From NCBI GenBank assembly GCA_023144635.1, contig JAGLFH010000060.1, positions 1 through 64,000 of the forward strand: a stretch of 64,000 bases of DNA, read 5' to 3'. How positions within the stretch are numbered: position 1 is the stretch's first letter; each line of letters starts with the position of its first letter. The stretch is from Candidatus Auribacterota bacterium. GTDB taxonomy: Bacteria > Auribacterota > JAFGBW01 > JAFGJP01. Below, in pieces: positions 22,688 through 32,001 of this stretch. Under the pieces are notes generated by a model, which did not search any database, had not been told where the DNA came from, and worked only from the letters and a program-made list of their open reading frames with translations. Both the position numbers and the translations under genes were made by a program.

Positions 22688-24400
22688 ATGAAAAAGAACA
22701 TTGTTGTTTTAATAGTTTTATTTGTCATGATTTTATCTGTCGTTAACTCTCTTTATTCTCAAGATGCCGGTTTAAAGAAGGCTCTTGAAAAGGTCACAAA
22801 AGAAAAATGTGTTTATGGTCTTTTTATGCACAACCTGCCTATCAGAATTCACAGAATAAATAAATTTGATCTTAAAATAGGCAAAAAGCCAGGTATGATC
22901 ATGTTTTTTATGAACTGGGAAAAGCCGTTTCCTCGAAAAGATATGGAAAGTATTATTAATTATTCAGCAATACCTCATATTGTGTGGGAACCTACTGCTT
23001 ATAAAGGAGGAAAAGAAAATATCTATCTCAAAAATATTATTGAAGGAGAGTGGGATGAATATTTAAAAAGATGGGCTAAAGCTGCAAAAGAGTTCAACTA
23101 TCCTTTTATTTTGAGGCTCGGGCATGAAATGGATGGAAACTGGTATTCGTGGAGTGGTGCGAAAAATAATAATGAGCCACACCAATATGTAAAGATGTGG
23201 CGTCATGTTCATGATATCTTTGATGAAGCAGGTGCAAAAAATGTTATATGGGCATGGACTCCTATGAATACAAATGTGATACATGAAGAATGGAACGAGT
23301 TTTATCATTATTATCCAGGAGATGAATATGTTGATTGGGTCGGAATGGACGGATATAACTGGGGTAATACTCAAAATTGGAGCAGGTGGAGTTCTTTTGT
23401 GGATCTATTTAATTCAAGATATTATGAAATGGTCCAGCGGTATCCAGAAAAACCTATGATGATAGGTGAATTTGCAACGGCAACAAAAGGTGGAAGCAAA
23501 AAGAAGTGGATAGAAGAAACTTTAAGTGAGATAAAGAATAATTATCCGGCTGTAAAGTCTTTTGTCTGGTTTAATATAAACAAAGAATGTGACTGGCGGA
23601 TACATTCTGATGAAGAATCCGTGAAAAGTTTTAGCAAGAACATTAGTGATGATTACTTTTTATCTGATGTAGAATTGATAAGACATTATTTTAAAGAAAT
23701 AAAATTTCCAGATGAAGCTGTAAAGGGTCTTACCAGAATAGAGGTTGCAAAACTGGATAATCGTCCCAGCACAATTATTCTTTGGACAAGTGATAAAAGT
23801 CCTTTAATAGATGGAGATATTAAAGATTGGCCGAAAAGCGGATTTATTGAACTCGGTAAAAACAATATTATTATGGAAACAGAAGCATGGAATGGTAAAA
23901 AGGATCTTTCAGCAAAGGCATCTTTAATGCTGTCACAGGAGTATCTTTTTTTTACTTTTGATGTGACGGATGATGTTATTTTTGTAAATGCTAAGGAAAA
24001 AAAAGATATATGGAATGGAGACAGTGTTGAAATAGCATTTAATTTCAATTCTGATGCAGACCCGGAAAGGGATGCGATGTCATCAGATGATTTTCAAGTA
24101 GGGGTTGTAATAAAGAAGGAAGATGCTTATGCTTGGAGCTGGCAATTAGGAAGGATAATTAATGAGGCTGAAGTTATTGTGAAACCTACGGAAATGGGAT
24201 ATATTGTTGAAGCAAAGATTCCTCTTTCTGTTTTTTCCTTGCAGGCTTTTCCAAAGCCGGGAACAAAAGTTATGATAAACTTTGTTCTAAATGATGCAGA
24301 TAAAGAAAATAGAGAAATACAAATGCTATGGTCAGGTGATTCATTGTTTTATAAGGATCCATCAGTGTGGGGTTTTGCTAATATAGAGTTTATGCCGTAA
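22688..24400 (+). CDS. Secreted GH26 glycanase (beta-mannanase-like) with CBM9-like module
   Basis: A 570-residue secreted protein. Residues 1-25 are a signal peptide. The GH26 domain covers about 35-330, with the acid/base glutamate in RLGHEMDGNWYSW (about E147) and the nucleophile in MMIGEFATA (about E261). It also has WTPMNTN and VGMDGYNWG. From about 365 to the end lies a beta-sandwich of the CBM9/DOMON-like kind (IDGDIKDWP, FDVTDDV, WNGDSVEIAF, EAKIPLSVF). GH26 enzymes cut beta-1,4-mannans and some mixed-linkage glucans. I choose ATG 22688, preceded by TTAGGAAAA, rather than 22658, because the signal peptide then starts correctly. Confidence 0.8.
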   Translation: MKKNIVVLIVLFVMILSVVNSLYSQDAGLKKALEKVTKEKCVYGLFMHNLPIRIHRINKFDLKIGKKPGMIMFFMNWEKPFPRKDMESIINYSAIPHIVWEPTAYKGGKENIYLKNIIEGEWDEYLKRWAKAAKEFNYPFILRLGHEMDGNWYSWSGAKNNNEPHQYVKMWRHVHDIFDEAGAKNVIWAWTPMNTNVIHEEWNEFYHYYPGDEYVDWVGMDGYNWGNTQNWSRWSSFVDLFNSRYYEMVQRYPEKPMMIGEFATATKGGSKKKWIEETLSEIKNNYPAVKSFVWFNINKECDWRIHSDEESVKSFSKNISDDYFLSDVELIRHYFKEIKFPDEAVKGLTRIEVAKLDNRPSTIILWTSDKSPLIDGDIKDWPKSGFIELGKNNIIMETEAWNGKKDLSAKASLMLSQEYLFFTFDVTDDVIFVNAKEKKDIWNGDSVEIAFNFNSDADPERDAMSSDDFQVGVVIKKEDAYAWSWQLGRIINEAEVIVKPTEMGYIVEAKIPLSVFSLQAFPKPGTKVMINFVLNDADKENREIQMLWSGDSLFYKDPSVWGFANIEFMP

Positions 24401-24771
24401 TCTGCAAGTAAAAAAGGAGATTCTATTTTAGTAAAGGGACTTGTTGATTACTTTTTAGGTAATGCTGTTATCTTTATTGAAACACCTGAGCAGATAAAAG
24501 TAAAAGAGAGAACTTCAAAATGAGCAAAACCAAAGAATGTCACTTCCTATAGTTTTTGCTCCTAGGGATTCGAAGAATTCCAGGGCTTTAGTTCACTTTT
24601 TGGCAAAACTTGCATTAGGAATTTTACAAAGGCATGAAGATGAGAAATAAAACGTCGTCACCCCTGCTTTTGCAGGAATGACGACTGTTTACAATCTGTT
24701 TTTAGCTTTCTTTTTTCTGTCTCTTTCCCACCCTCTGTGACCTCTGTGTTCTCTGTGGCAGATTCTTTTTT
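24401..24771. other. Intergenic region with possible decayed gene and repeats
   Basis: At 24429-24523 a short frame reads LVKGLVDYFLGNAVIFIETP and stops. In another frame, 24537-24650 reads MSLPIVFAPRDSKNSRALVH and onward for 37 residues. Together they could be a frameshifted remnant of one small gene, but I do not recognise a family. A hairpin repeat with a GCAGGAATGACGAC end lies at 24653-24683, and a CTCTGTGTTCTCTGTGGC right end at about 24744-24761. Confidence 0.3.
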
Positions 24772-25905
24772 TTAACGAAGATTTTTCTTTATATAGTTAA
24801 AAGTAAATTCTCTTTTTTCCTTTGGATCAAGAGAAATAGTGAAAACGATCTTTTCGCTGTTCTTTTTTTCATATTTTTCAGTTGTCTTTTTCATCTCCCA
24901 TTCACCTGGAATATACTCGATTATTTGCAGTTCGCATGGATCTTTTTTAAAGTTCTCTATCTTTAACGACATCTTCTCCTCAATATCGTAAAGAATGATG
25001 CTGTTATGATTATTGCGCCTGATATTAGTCTTTTTGCTTTTCATGAGTTTTTGAGTTACAACAATATCCCTACTATCTCCAACGTAGAGCTTGATCTCAT
25101 CACCTTTATATGTACGTTTTTTTATGGTATCTTCACCTATAAAGATCTGACTTTTGTGTCCGTCTTTTTGGAAAACGCGTACTTTACCAGGATCGAGTAT
25201 AAATTTTCCAAGACGATGATCTGTATCGTTTTTAAATACGTAACGAAGCGGTATCCCGACATTCTTCTTTTCCTTTTTAGGGTCCCATGGAAGAATGCGT
25301 GAATCAAAAGTAAATTCTTTTTTGATAGGTATTTTGATCGATTTTGAAAGAAGTATTCTTTTTGTCTCTTCATGACTCAAATCTGCTTCAATTTGAGGTC
25401 CAAAATCAAGTTTAAAAAAAGCATCTTCCAGCTCTTCACCGGAAAAATTCCTTAATACAGCATAAATTTTAAGATCTATATGTGTCTCATCTTTTTCCGC
25501 AAGTGCAGTGTAAGAAAGTAAGCTGTCTATATTATGAAGTAAATATGATATACGTACTTTTTCGGAAAAAGCTTCCTCACAATAGATCTGCCAGATAAGA
25601 GCATTTTCATTTGGCGGATAACTTACATTTTTGAGTTTTACGGCACTGGGGTGAGAAATTATTTTTATACGGATGCTGTTTGAATCAATGGCAACTCCTT
25701 TCCATGAAAAATCAACATAATTTGTTCCTTTTTGCAAGGAAAGAACACGCTCTTCTTCGACCAGTGTCGGTTTATTTGAATTTAACTTTAAAAGAACGCT
25801 TTTCCTTTCAGGAAGAGCTGTAAGTTTTATACGAGCATGAGCTTTTATGGGTATTGACAGTAAGACTGTAAATATAATTAATAAAGTACTAATATTTTTT
25901 TTCAT
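24772..25905 (-). CDS. Secreted DUF4139-type protein (second of tandem pair)
   Basis: A 377-residue protein with an N-terminal signal peptide (KKNISTLLIIFTVLLSIPIK, cleavage probably after AHA) and a beta-rich body. The opening RKSVLLKLNSNKPTLVEEERVLSLQKGTN... and the later SYLLHNIDSLLSY and DLKIYAVLRNFSGEELEDA segments follow the pattern of DUF4139 proteins, whose function is unknown. It is a shorter paralogue of the gene just upstream. The start at 25905 is fixed by AAGGAG 7-8 bases before the ATG. The gap to the upstream gene is 13 bases, so the two are one operon. Confidence 0.6.
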   Translation of the reverse strand: MKKNISTLLIIFTVLLSIPIKAHARIKLTALPERKSVLLKLNSNKPTLVEEERVLSLQKGTNYVDFSWKGVAIDSNSIRIKIISHPSAVKLKNVSYPPNENALIWQIYCEEAFSEKVRISYLLHNIDSLLSYTALAEKDETHIDLKIYAVLRNFSGEELEDAFFKLDFGPQIEADLSHEETKRILLSKSIKIPIKKEFTFDSRILPWDPKKEKKNVGIPLRYVFKNDTDHRLGKFILDPGKVRVFQKDGHKSQIFIGEDTIKKRTYKGDEIKLYVGDSRDIVVTQKLMKSKKTNIRRNNHNSIILYDIEEKMSLKIENFKKDPCELQIIEYIPGEWEMKKTTEKYEKKNSEKIVFTISLDPKEKREFTFNYIKKNLR

Positions 25906-25918
25906 TTTTAAACTCCTT

Positions 25919-27283
25919 TTACTTTCCTTCTTTGTTCTTACCTTCAAAATAATCTATTTCAAACGAAATGTCTAAATTTGCACCTGCCTTTAAATCAATT
26001 GTGAATTCTATGGTGCGAAGGTCGATTTTTTTATATTTGATTTTTTTGGTATTCATTTTTATTTTCCAGTATTGATGCTTTAAGTGTTTTCTTATCTTTA
26101 TTTTTGATGGATAATCTCGGAAGTTATTGATCTTTATATTCCAATCCTCTTGATCTGTATAACCCCAGATATTACCGCGATGATCAAAGGTGAAATTTTT
26201 TGTTTTAAAGTTCATCATATTTGGTTCTATTGTTACGCCTTCTGTAGGGCCTAGATCTACTTCTACTTCCTGATTTACAGGTATATATTTGGAATGATCT
26301 TCACCAAGATATTTAAGGTGGTCTTCATTATCAATCGTCTGGAATACTTTTATCATGCCTCCTGGAAGCGGGGTTTCACCGAGATTATGTTTTTTATCAT
26401 TTTTAAAATAAAGAAACCGGTTCACTCTATTTCCATAACGATGAGGGTCGAATTTAAAAAGGTTTTTTATTGGAACAGTATCAGCATTAAAAGAAGGAAG
26501 ACGCTTCTGCCATCCGTTTTTAATAGTCTCAGTTCCTTCTATAGTAAAAAGAAAGTATTCTGAAAGCCCCTCTTTTATTATTTTTTTAGGAGCAGCCAGT
26601 TCCATTGAGGCAACCATTCTTTTTGCTTTTCTTTGATAGGACATTTTTTCTTCCATACATTCATCTTTCATCAACATAGCGCCAAGATCATGTTTTCTTC
26701 CGCCTCTGGGGTCTCCGTAGGGTGCTGTTCTTCCTGCAAGTTCTGCTATTCTATCAAGAAGACTGATCTTGCCTACAATTAGACGAGTTTCAGCATTTTC
26801 ATAATCCTCTCCGCTTCCATTGCGTACTTTTACATACCCTGCAAGGCCTATAGCTGTCTCATCTTTATTTAATGTACACAGATAATATGATTCCCAGGTG
26901 AGCCCTGATGTGAAATAGCTAATTTCTACAGGGGTTGGTTTTGTTTCATTTGATTTTATATTCCAAATAGCTGCACCTTTTATCCGTGGCGGAAAAGAAA
27001 GATTTATTAGTTCAACACCCGGTTGAAGACTTTTGAAAAAAATTGATGTTGGATCAATAAGAGTATTTACCCAGCTGAACTCAAGCTTGTTCATGCCTTT
27101 TTCAAGACTAAGCGTCCGAGATTCTTTAACAAGAGTAAGATCAGAAGAGTTATAAATGGTTATTTGTACATTATCACGTTTTGGAAGAGTGACAAGATCT
27201 ACAAGGGCGTATGATGGTGAGCAATTGACGGAAAAAAACAAGATAAATAATAAAACAGTAAAAAATCGCCTTATATGGCACAT
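25919..27283 (-). CDS. Secreted DUF4139-type protein (first of tandem pair)
   Basis: A 454-residue exported protein. Residues 1-26 are a signal sequence; the cysteine at the end of FSVNC could make it a lipoprotein, but the context is not a good lipobox. The body shows IYNSSDLTLVKESRTLSLEKG, LINLSFPPR, EISYFTSGLTWESYYLCTLN and GYVKVRNGSGEDYENAETRL, typical of DUF4139. A lysine/arginine-rich loop near 200-215 is unusual. AAGGAGG precedes the ATG. It heads a two-gene operon with its paralogue. The function of the family is unknown. Confidence 0.62.
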   Translation of the reverse strand: MCHIRRFFTVLLFILFFSVNCSPSYALVDLVTLPKRDNVQITIYNSSDLTLVKESRTLSLEKGMNKLEFSWVNTLIDPTSIFFKSLQPGVELINLSFPPRIKGAAIWNIKSNETKPTPVEISYFTSGLTWESYYLCTLNKDETAIGLAGYVKVRNGSGEDYENAETRLIVGKISLLDRIAELAGRTAPYGDPRGGRKHDLGAMLMKDECMEEKMSYQRKAKRMVASMELAAPKKIIKEGLSEYFLFTIEGTETIKNGWQKRLPSFNADTVPIKNLFKFDPHRYGNRVNRFLYFKNDKKHNLGETPLPGGMIKVFQTIDNEDHLKYLGEDHSKYIPVNQEVEVDLGPTEGVTIEPNMMNFKTKNFTFDHRGNIWGYTDQEDWNIKINNFRDYPSKIKIRKHLKHQYWKIKMNTKKIKYKKIDLRTIEFTIDLKAGANLDISFEIDYFEGKNKEGK

Positions 27284-27879
27284 GTTTACCTCCTTGCCTT
27301 AAGCTATTAAATATTTAAATTACCGGATTATTTTTTAGAGCTGATAATTAAAAAAAAGTTCCCTGCTTTTTATAATAGCCCATTTTTCTGAAACGTTAAG
27401 TGAAATTTGTTGATATGTGAAAATAATTTGTATAATTTATCGAAGGAAAAGAAAATTAACCACGAAGTCATGAACCACGTCCTAAAGCTCATAGGGTTCA
27501 TCATAAACGTAAAACGTAGTAGGGGCAGATCCCCGTATCTGCCCGTGTAAAACATAAAACGCCGTCATCCCTGCGAAAGCAGGGATCCATGTAAAAAGAA
27601 AAGGTTATTCTGTAATCTGTTTTTGTTTTTACTTCTTGAATTTGTTTTGATCATTTGAAAATTGGTTTTTGATTTTGATTTTTTATTTGAGTCTTGCTTG
27701 TCCTGAGCCATTCGATTACGTTCATGATAAACTCTGTCGAAGGGAGTCTAGCTTTATTTTTTTTTTGTCTTACCAGAACCTAATACCAAGCACCTAGAAC
27801 CTGATGCTTTTTGATTTTAATTATTGATACATTTACATTAGTTAGTCTTCTGTTTTTGATAATTTGAGAAGTGGTTTTA
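27284..27879. repeat. 596-base intergenic block rich in dispersed repeats
   Basis: No gene. Holds an interrupted TCATGAACC...GGGTTCAT palindrome (27468-27503, split by about 13 extra bases) and a GTAGGGGCAG...CTGCCCGTGTAAAA unit (27519-27551). A CATCCCTGC/GCAGGGATC hairpin (about 27564-27587) and a CTTGTCCTGAGCC...CGAAGGGAGTC repeat (27697-27749) follow. The order of the first three is the same as at 8196-8312. The short open frame at 27370-27555 consists of repeat sequence. Confidence 0.6.
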
Positions 27880-30609
27880 TTACCCTAGATATATATCAAT
27901 GTTTAAAGACTTACTTTTAATTTTTAAAAGGTCTTTACGTTTAATACGGATCTTTGATCCAATGATATCAACAGGAATACCTTTAAGAGTCGTTTTAGTA
28001 ATACAATATTTACCAAAGTCCATTTTTTTGCTGTTATGATATGTCACATTAAGTTTTTTACCGGCAAAAAGACATAAACAACAGCATCTGCCTTTATTTA
28101 GAGAGAACTGTTCTTTAACAAGCTTAGGCTCGATTATCAGGTTACCCATTTCACCTCTTACACCAAAAACTTGTGTTAAAAGGGTAAGTATCATCCATGA
28201 AGCAGAGCCTGTAAGATAATGATAAGCTCCTTTACCGCTAAGATCAAAATATTCCGGCAGTCCAGGAAAAATACGGGAAGTCGAAGAATCAGTACACATA
28301 TCAGAAATTGAAGAAAGTATCTCAAAACCAAAACGCACAAAATTTCTTTTATAAAGACTGTTCATAAGCATTACATTCATATGGCTAAAAAAGGCTCCGT
28401 TTTCTTTAGTGCCGTAAGCAAAGGCATATGCTCTTCCAAGATTCATCTGCAAGCCGCCATAATCTGAATTAAGGCGGATGCCCTTTAATTTAGGGTCTTG
28501 AAGATATTTTTTGATCGATGAGAAAATCATTGGTATCTTTTCTTTGGAAGCAGTTTTACACATCATCGGGAAGACTTGACCGGTAAGGGAAATATTTATC
28601 TTTTTACCTTTACCGTCTGTTTTTTCCCCGTCATTATTATAATAACCGTTGTAAAATCCGGTTTTTGGGCTCAATGATATCCATTCCTGAGAATCAACAT
28701 GCTTATGAATAGATGTTCCTATGTTTTGAAGTAGCGATGCAAGATATTGTAAATCTATATCTACAGTTTTTCCACTTACACTTTTTGAAGCTTTTAGCAT
28801 ATATTTTTGAAGCAAATCATTTTTTTGTTTCCAGGATAATTTTTTATAAACATCCAGTTCTTTTAGAAGAAGAGAGAATTCTTTAAGTATTTTTATTGTT
28901 TTTATTCCATTTTTGTGGAGATCATTACAATATTTTGAAAGCAAAATAAGATTACTTGCATAAAAGCAGGTAAAAGGTACGCTTTCTCCTTTATCAGGTG
29001 CCATATCGTGGCCATCGTTCCAATCTGCATTTTCAAGACGGCATATGTTATGTTCACCAACATTAAGGACACTGGAAATATGTTGTATAAGAATATGCTC
29101 AAAAATAGTATTTTTGTAAATATTACCGTTATGGTCCTTCATCTTATATCCTGAAGAAACATCCCAGCTTTGATCTATCTTTTTCCCGCGCAAAGTATGA
29201 TGATCTCGGAAATATGGAGCTTTTTCTAGGAGAATACGTAAATCGCCTGTTTGTTCTATATAAAGAGAAGTCGTCTTAAGGGGCCACACACCATGATCCA
29301 TAAAAGTCCTTGAAAGGTTATTTCTGTCCGCAAGGAACTCACCTGGACCGTTACCTATAATAGTTGCATTAGATCCATCAAGACGTACACCGGCAAAATT
29401 ATTTATAAGTATCATTTTTGCTTCTTCAGGAACTGTTAAAAGTAAAGAAAGGCAATCCTGCCAAAGATCACGCCATCCTCTTCCTCCTCTTCCATATCCA
29501 AAATCAGGCAGAAATGAACACCCGAAAACTTTTCTCGCATGGGGCTGAAGGCTTACCCATTTTATCCAGTTATCAAAAACTTTATTGCCTGTTTCAAAAT
29601 CAACTATATCAAGTAATTCTTTCCACTTTTCCTGTGTATCTTTGAATATACGAGTACATTTTTCAATTGTTCCGTATTTCTTTATCCATTGCTTTGCAAT
29701 AGAATATGAATCTGCAATTCCTGCTGTTACGACATAATTTGCTTTTTCACCAGGTTTAAGTGTTATCTGCTTAAATTTTAAAGCTCCTACTGCTTCCAGG
29801 CCGTCACATGAATCAGAAGAAGATGTTGAAATATCATCAAATATCCATTCTGGATGTGTAAGTGAACCTGTTTTTCCAATATGATCTTTCATAAGAAATC
29901 TCACTTCATCAGGTGCTTTTCCTTTTCCTGTACAGCCTGTAACTGCGTAGGTGATTGTATTTTGGTGATGACCTCGTTCATCAAAAACCATGGTAGGTTT
30001 AAGGTAAACTCCGTTTTTATCAGTTGTAATGCGATTAAGAAGAGTTGTTACCTGCCTGTGATCCCTTTGATTATCAGCACTTCTGCCGTATAAAGGCATG
30101 GCAAAAAAAGGTGTAAAGGCTATCTTTTTTGACTTTGAAACATTTTGTACACTAAAATAAATTATCTCAACAGTATCATTATTAAAAGGAACAAAACATC
30201 TGGTGGTTGCAATGAGTCCGAGTTTTTTATGGTTTCTTGTAAGATCAAAGTAAAGGATGCCTGCTTTAACAGAACTTTTTTCAATATTTTTCTTTTCGTT
30301 TGTTTTTGTGTCATCAGCGCAACCTGTTGCAGACCAAACTGTTTCGTTGGATTTTATCCAGAAATTCCGGCTGTATCTTGTATGCGGAAGTTCTTCAGAT
30401 ACAATAGGGGGAGTCAGGAAAGAATTCTGTCCTGTTTTTGTATCTCCCTTAAGTTCGGGTGTTACACAGCTCATTATACCTGCAAAATTGAATAGCGGAA
30501 AATATGCATTTGGTGATATTTGTAAATTAAGACTTTCAAATTGCCCCTTTTCGGTATTTGTAAAAGCCCACAATAGCTGTCCGGATTTTTTTATTTTTTT
30601 TGTGCTCAT
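27880..30609 (-). CDS. GH94-like glycoside phosphorylase (cellobiose/chitobiose phosphorylase family)
   Basis: A 909-residue protein with an N-terminal beta-sandwich (about 1-300) and a C-terminal (alpha/alpha)6 barrel. Family blocks include GYGRGGRGWRDLWQD, GEFLADRNNLSRTFMDHGVWP and RLENADWNDGHD near 530. The aspartate of the last is the expected general acid of GH94. C-terminal HNVM-type and GIRLNSDYGG segments also fit. GH94 enzymes split beta-linked disaccharides with phosphate to give sugar 1-phosphate and are intracellular. No signal peptide is seen. It is about 100 residues longer than cellobiose phosphorylase, and the N-terminus is divergent, so the substrate is open. The GH26 glycanase nearby suggests beta-glycan or mannan use. 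Confidence 0.7.
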   Translation of the reverse strand: MSTKKIKKSGQLLWAFTNTEKGQFESLNLQISPNAYFPLFNFAGIMSCVTPELKGDTKTGQNSFLTPPIVSEELPHTRYSRNFWIKSNETVWSATGCADDTKTNEKKNIEKSSVKAGILYFDLTRNHKKLGLIATTRCFVPFNNDTVEIIYFSVQNVSKSKKIAFTPFFAMPLYGRSADNQRDHRQVTTLLNRITTDKNGVYLKPTMVFDERGHHQNTITYAVTGCTGKGKAPDEVRFLMKDHIGKTGSLTHPEWIFDDISTSSSDSCDGLEAVGALKFKQITLKPGEKANYVVTAGIADSYSIAKQWIKKYGTIEKCTRIFKDTQEKWKELLDIVDFETGNKVFDNWIKWVSLQPHARKVFGCSFLPDFGYGRGGRGWRDLWQDCLSLLLTVPEEAKMILINNFAGVRLDGSNATIIGNGPGEFLADRNNLSRTFMDHGVWPLKTTSLYIEQTGDLRILLEKAPYFRDHHTLRGKKIDQSWDVSSGYKMKDHNGNIYKNTIFEHILIQHISSVLNVGEHNICRLENADWNDGHDMAPDKGESVPFTCFYASNLILLSKYCNDLHKNGIKTIKILKEFSLLLKELDVYKKLSWKQKNDLLQKYMLKASKSVSGKTVDIDLQYLASLLQNIGTSIHKHVDSQEWISLSPKTGFYNGYYNNDGEKTDGKGKKINISLTGQVFPMMCKTASKEKIPMIFSSIKKYLQDPKLKGIRLNSDYGGLQMNLGRAYAFAYGTKENGAFFSHMNVMLMNSLYKRNFVRFGFEILSSISDMCTDSSTSRIFPGLPEYFDLSGKGAYHYLTGSASWMILTLLTQVFGVRGEMGNLIIEPKLVKEQFSLNKGRCCCLCLFAGKKLNVTYHNSKKMDFGKYCITKTTLKGIPVDIIGSKIRIKRKDLLKIKSKSLNIDIYLG

Positions 30610-30679
30610 TTTTTTCTTTTATTTTTTTTGAATGTATAATAACTTAATTAAGTCAATATTATATAGATATAAATTTTGT

Positions 30680-30708
30680 TTGTCAAAAAATTTGCCTTTT
30701 AGTATAAT
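30680..30708 (+). promoter_or_regulatory. Sigma-70-type promoter of the Tad pilus locus
   Basis: TTGTCA (30680-30685), 17-base spacer and a perfect TATAAT (30703-30708). It lies 27 bases before the first Flp-like gene and in a divergent gap of 125 bases. Confidence 0.75.
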
Positions 30709-30734
30709 GTGTTTGTCTTGATGAGTATATTAAA

Positions 30735-30962
30735 ATGAGTATTGATAAAATAAAAAATTTTTCTAAGAATACAGACGCTCAAGCTATGGTCGAATATATT
30801 CTTATTGTCTCTGTAATAATATTTGGCACACTTGTAGCTGTTAACGGGGTTACTCTTTACGAAATCGGTGATGATCAACTTGTAAGGATACCCGGATTTA
30901 AGGATGCGCTAAATGCATATCTTTGGCAGATTTATCATTTGTTACATATCTTTATACCATAA
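30735..30962 (+). CDS. Flp-like prepilin 1
   Basis: A 75-residue type IVb prepilin. A short basic leader ends at NTDA, followed by QAMVEYILIVSVIIFGTLVAV. The glutamate and tyrosine at positions 5 and 6 after the cut site, and the hydrophobic helix, are the Flp signature. The residue before the cut is alanine rather than glycine, which prepilin peptidases tolerate. The mature C-terminal part is only about 35 residues and contains no cysteine. A second, more canonical Flp gene follows 16 bases later, so this may be a minor pilin. Confidence 0.75.
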   Translation: MSIDKIKNFSKNTDAQAMVEYILIVSVIIFGTLVAVNGVTLYEIGDDQLVRIPGFKDALNAYLWQIYHLLHIFIP

Positions 30963-30978
30963 AACCAGGAGGTGAAGT

Positions 30979-31257
30979 ATGAGCAGTACTCAGAAAGTAA
31001 AAAGATTTACACGTAGTCAAAGAGGTCAGGGAATGACAGAGTATATTATTATTGTTGCTCTGATCGCTATTGCTGCAATTGCAGTTATCGTTCTTTTTGG
31101 TGATAACATCAGAAAACAGTTTGGAAAAGCTGCAACTGCTGTTGGTGGCCATAAAGCTGCAGAAGTTGATGAAACAAGAGGCGCAAAAGAAGCAGAATTT
31201 CAGGAAAGAGATCTGTCAGATTTCGGCGATGCAGCAGATGAAGGTTTGAGAGATTAA
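30979..31257 (+). CDS. Flp-like prepilin 2 (probable major pilin)
   Basis: A 92-residue Flp/class IVb prepilin. The leader ends SQRG, with the cut before QGMTEYIIIVALIAIAAIAV. The motif G^xxxxEY is perfect, with E at +5 and Y at +6. The C-terminal half is charged (many E, D, R). A very strong AGGAGGTG ribosome site and a strong terminator directly after the gene point to high expression, as expected for the main pilus subunit. The prepilin peptidase gene follows. Confidence 0.88.
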   Translation: MSSTQKVKRFTRSQRGQGMTEYIIIVALIAIAAIAVIVLFGDNIRKQFGKAATAVGGHKAAEVDETRGAKEAEFQERDLSDFGDAADEGLRD

Positions 31258-31290
31258 GTAGTTTTTTGTTTTAAGAAAAATGAAATTATT

Positions 31291-31333
31291 GTAAAAAATA
31301 GAGCCGTTTTTTTATAAGGCTCTATTTTTTACT
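31291..31333 (+). terminator. Strong intrinsic terminator after the flp genes
   Basis: Perfect 15-bp stem: GTAAAAAATAGAGCC (31291-31305) pairs with 31318-31332. The stem itself ends in a T run. It probably lets the two pilin genes be made in excess over the assembly genes downstream. Confidence 0.88.
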
Positions 31334-31362
31334 TAATGGAAAACAAAAAAAAATTATAAATA

Positions 31363-31893
31363 ATGAGATCTGTGCCTTTAATAAATGTACTTTTTCTATC
31401 CTATTTTTTCTTTATATTAATTTATTCAGCTTATACTGACATAATGAAAGGGAAAATAGATAACTGGATAACTTATCCTGCTATTATCCTTGGAATTCTC
31501 TTCAGGTTTATACAAAGCGGCCCGTCTGGTTTCCTTTCAGCTCTTTTCGGTGCAGCAACAGGTTTTATTTTTATGTTTATTTTTTTTGCAGCTGGCGGCA
31601 TCGGGGCCGGAGATGTTAAGCTAATGACAGCTGTGGGTGCTTTTGGCGGTTGGTATTTTCTTTTATGGACTCTTTTTTTTACTGCCTGGGTAGGTTTTTT
31701 TGTGGCAATCTTTATGCTTCTTATAAAAGGTAAATTATGGAGTGGAATAAAACGTACTTTTTTGTTCCTGAAAAACATATTTCTCCCAACTGGAAAAAAA
31801 ATATCTTTGGCTGATGATCACGCCATAACGGTGCCTTTTGGCGCTGTCATTGTTGTTGGTGCTTATATGACATTTTTTATGGTCGGTATTTAA
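31363..31893 (+). CDS. cpaA: Tad prepilin peptidase (TadV/CpaA)
   Basis: A 176-residue polytopic membrane protein of the A24 aspartic peptidase family. It has the two catalytic aspartates in YTDIMKGKIDN (D26) and GIGAGDVKLM (D83) and no N-methyltransferase domain, as is typical of the Tad branch. It cuts the leader of Flp prepilins and TadE/F-like pseudopilins at the inner membrane. About five to six hydrophobic helices are visible. The start is 30 bases after the terminator, without a strong ribosome site. Confidence 0.88.
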   Translation: MRSVPLINVLFLSYFFFILIYSAYTDIMKGKIDNWITYPAIILGILFRFIQSGPSGFLSALFGAATGFIFMFIFFAAGGIGAGDVKLMTAVGAFGGWYFLLWTLFFTAWVGFFVAIFMLLIKGKLWSGIKRTFLFLKNIFLPTGKKISLADDHAITVPFGAVIVVGAYMTFFMVGI

Positions 31894-32001
31894 TATAGAT
31901 TACCATAAATATAATATTGTAATTATTACAAAATATGATATAGTAAAAAAAATTTATCAAATAAGTTTGCTAAGAATAAGAAAAAACGAAAAGAGGGGAT
32001 T

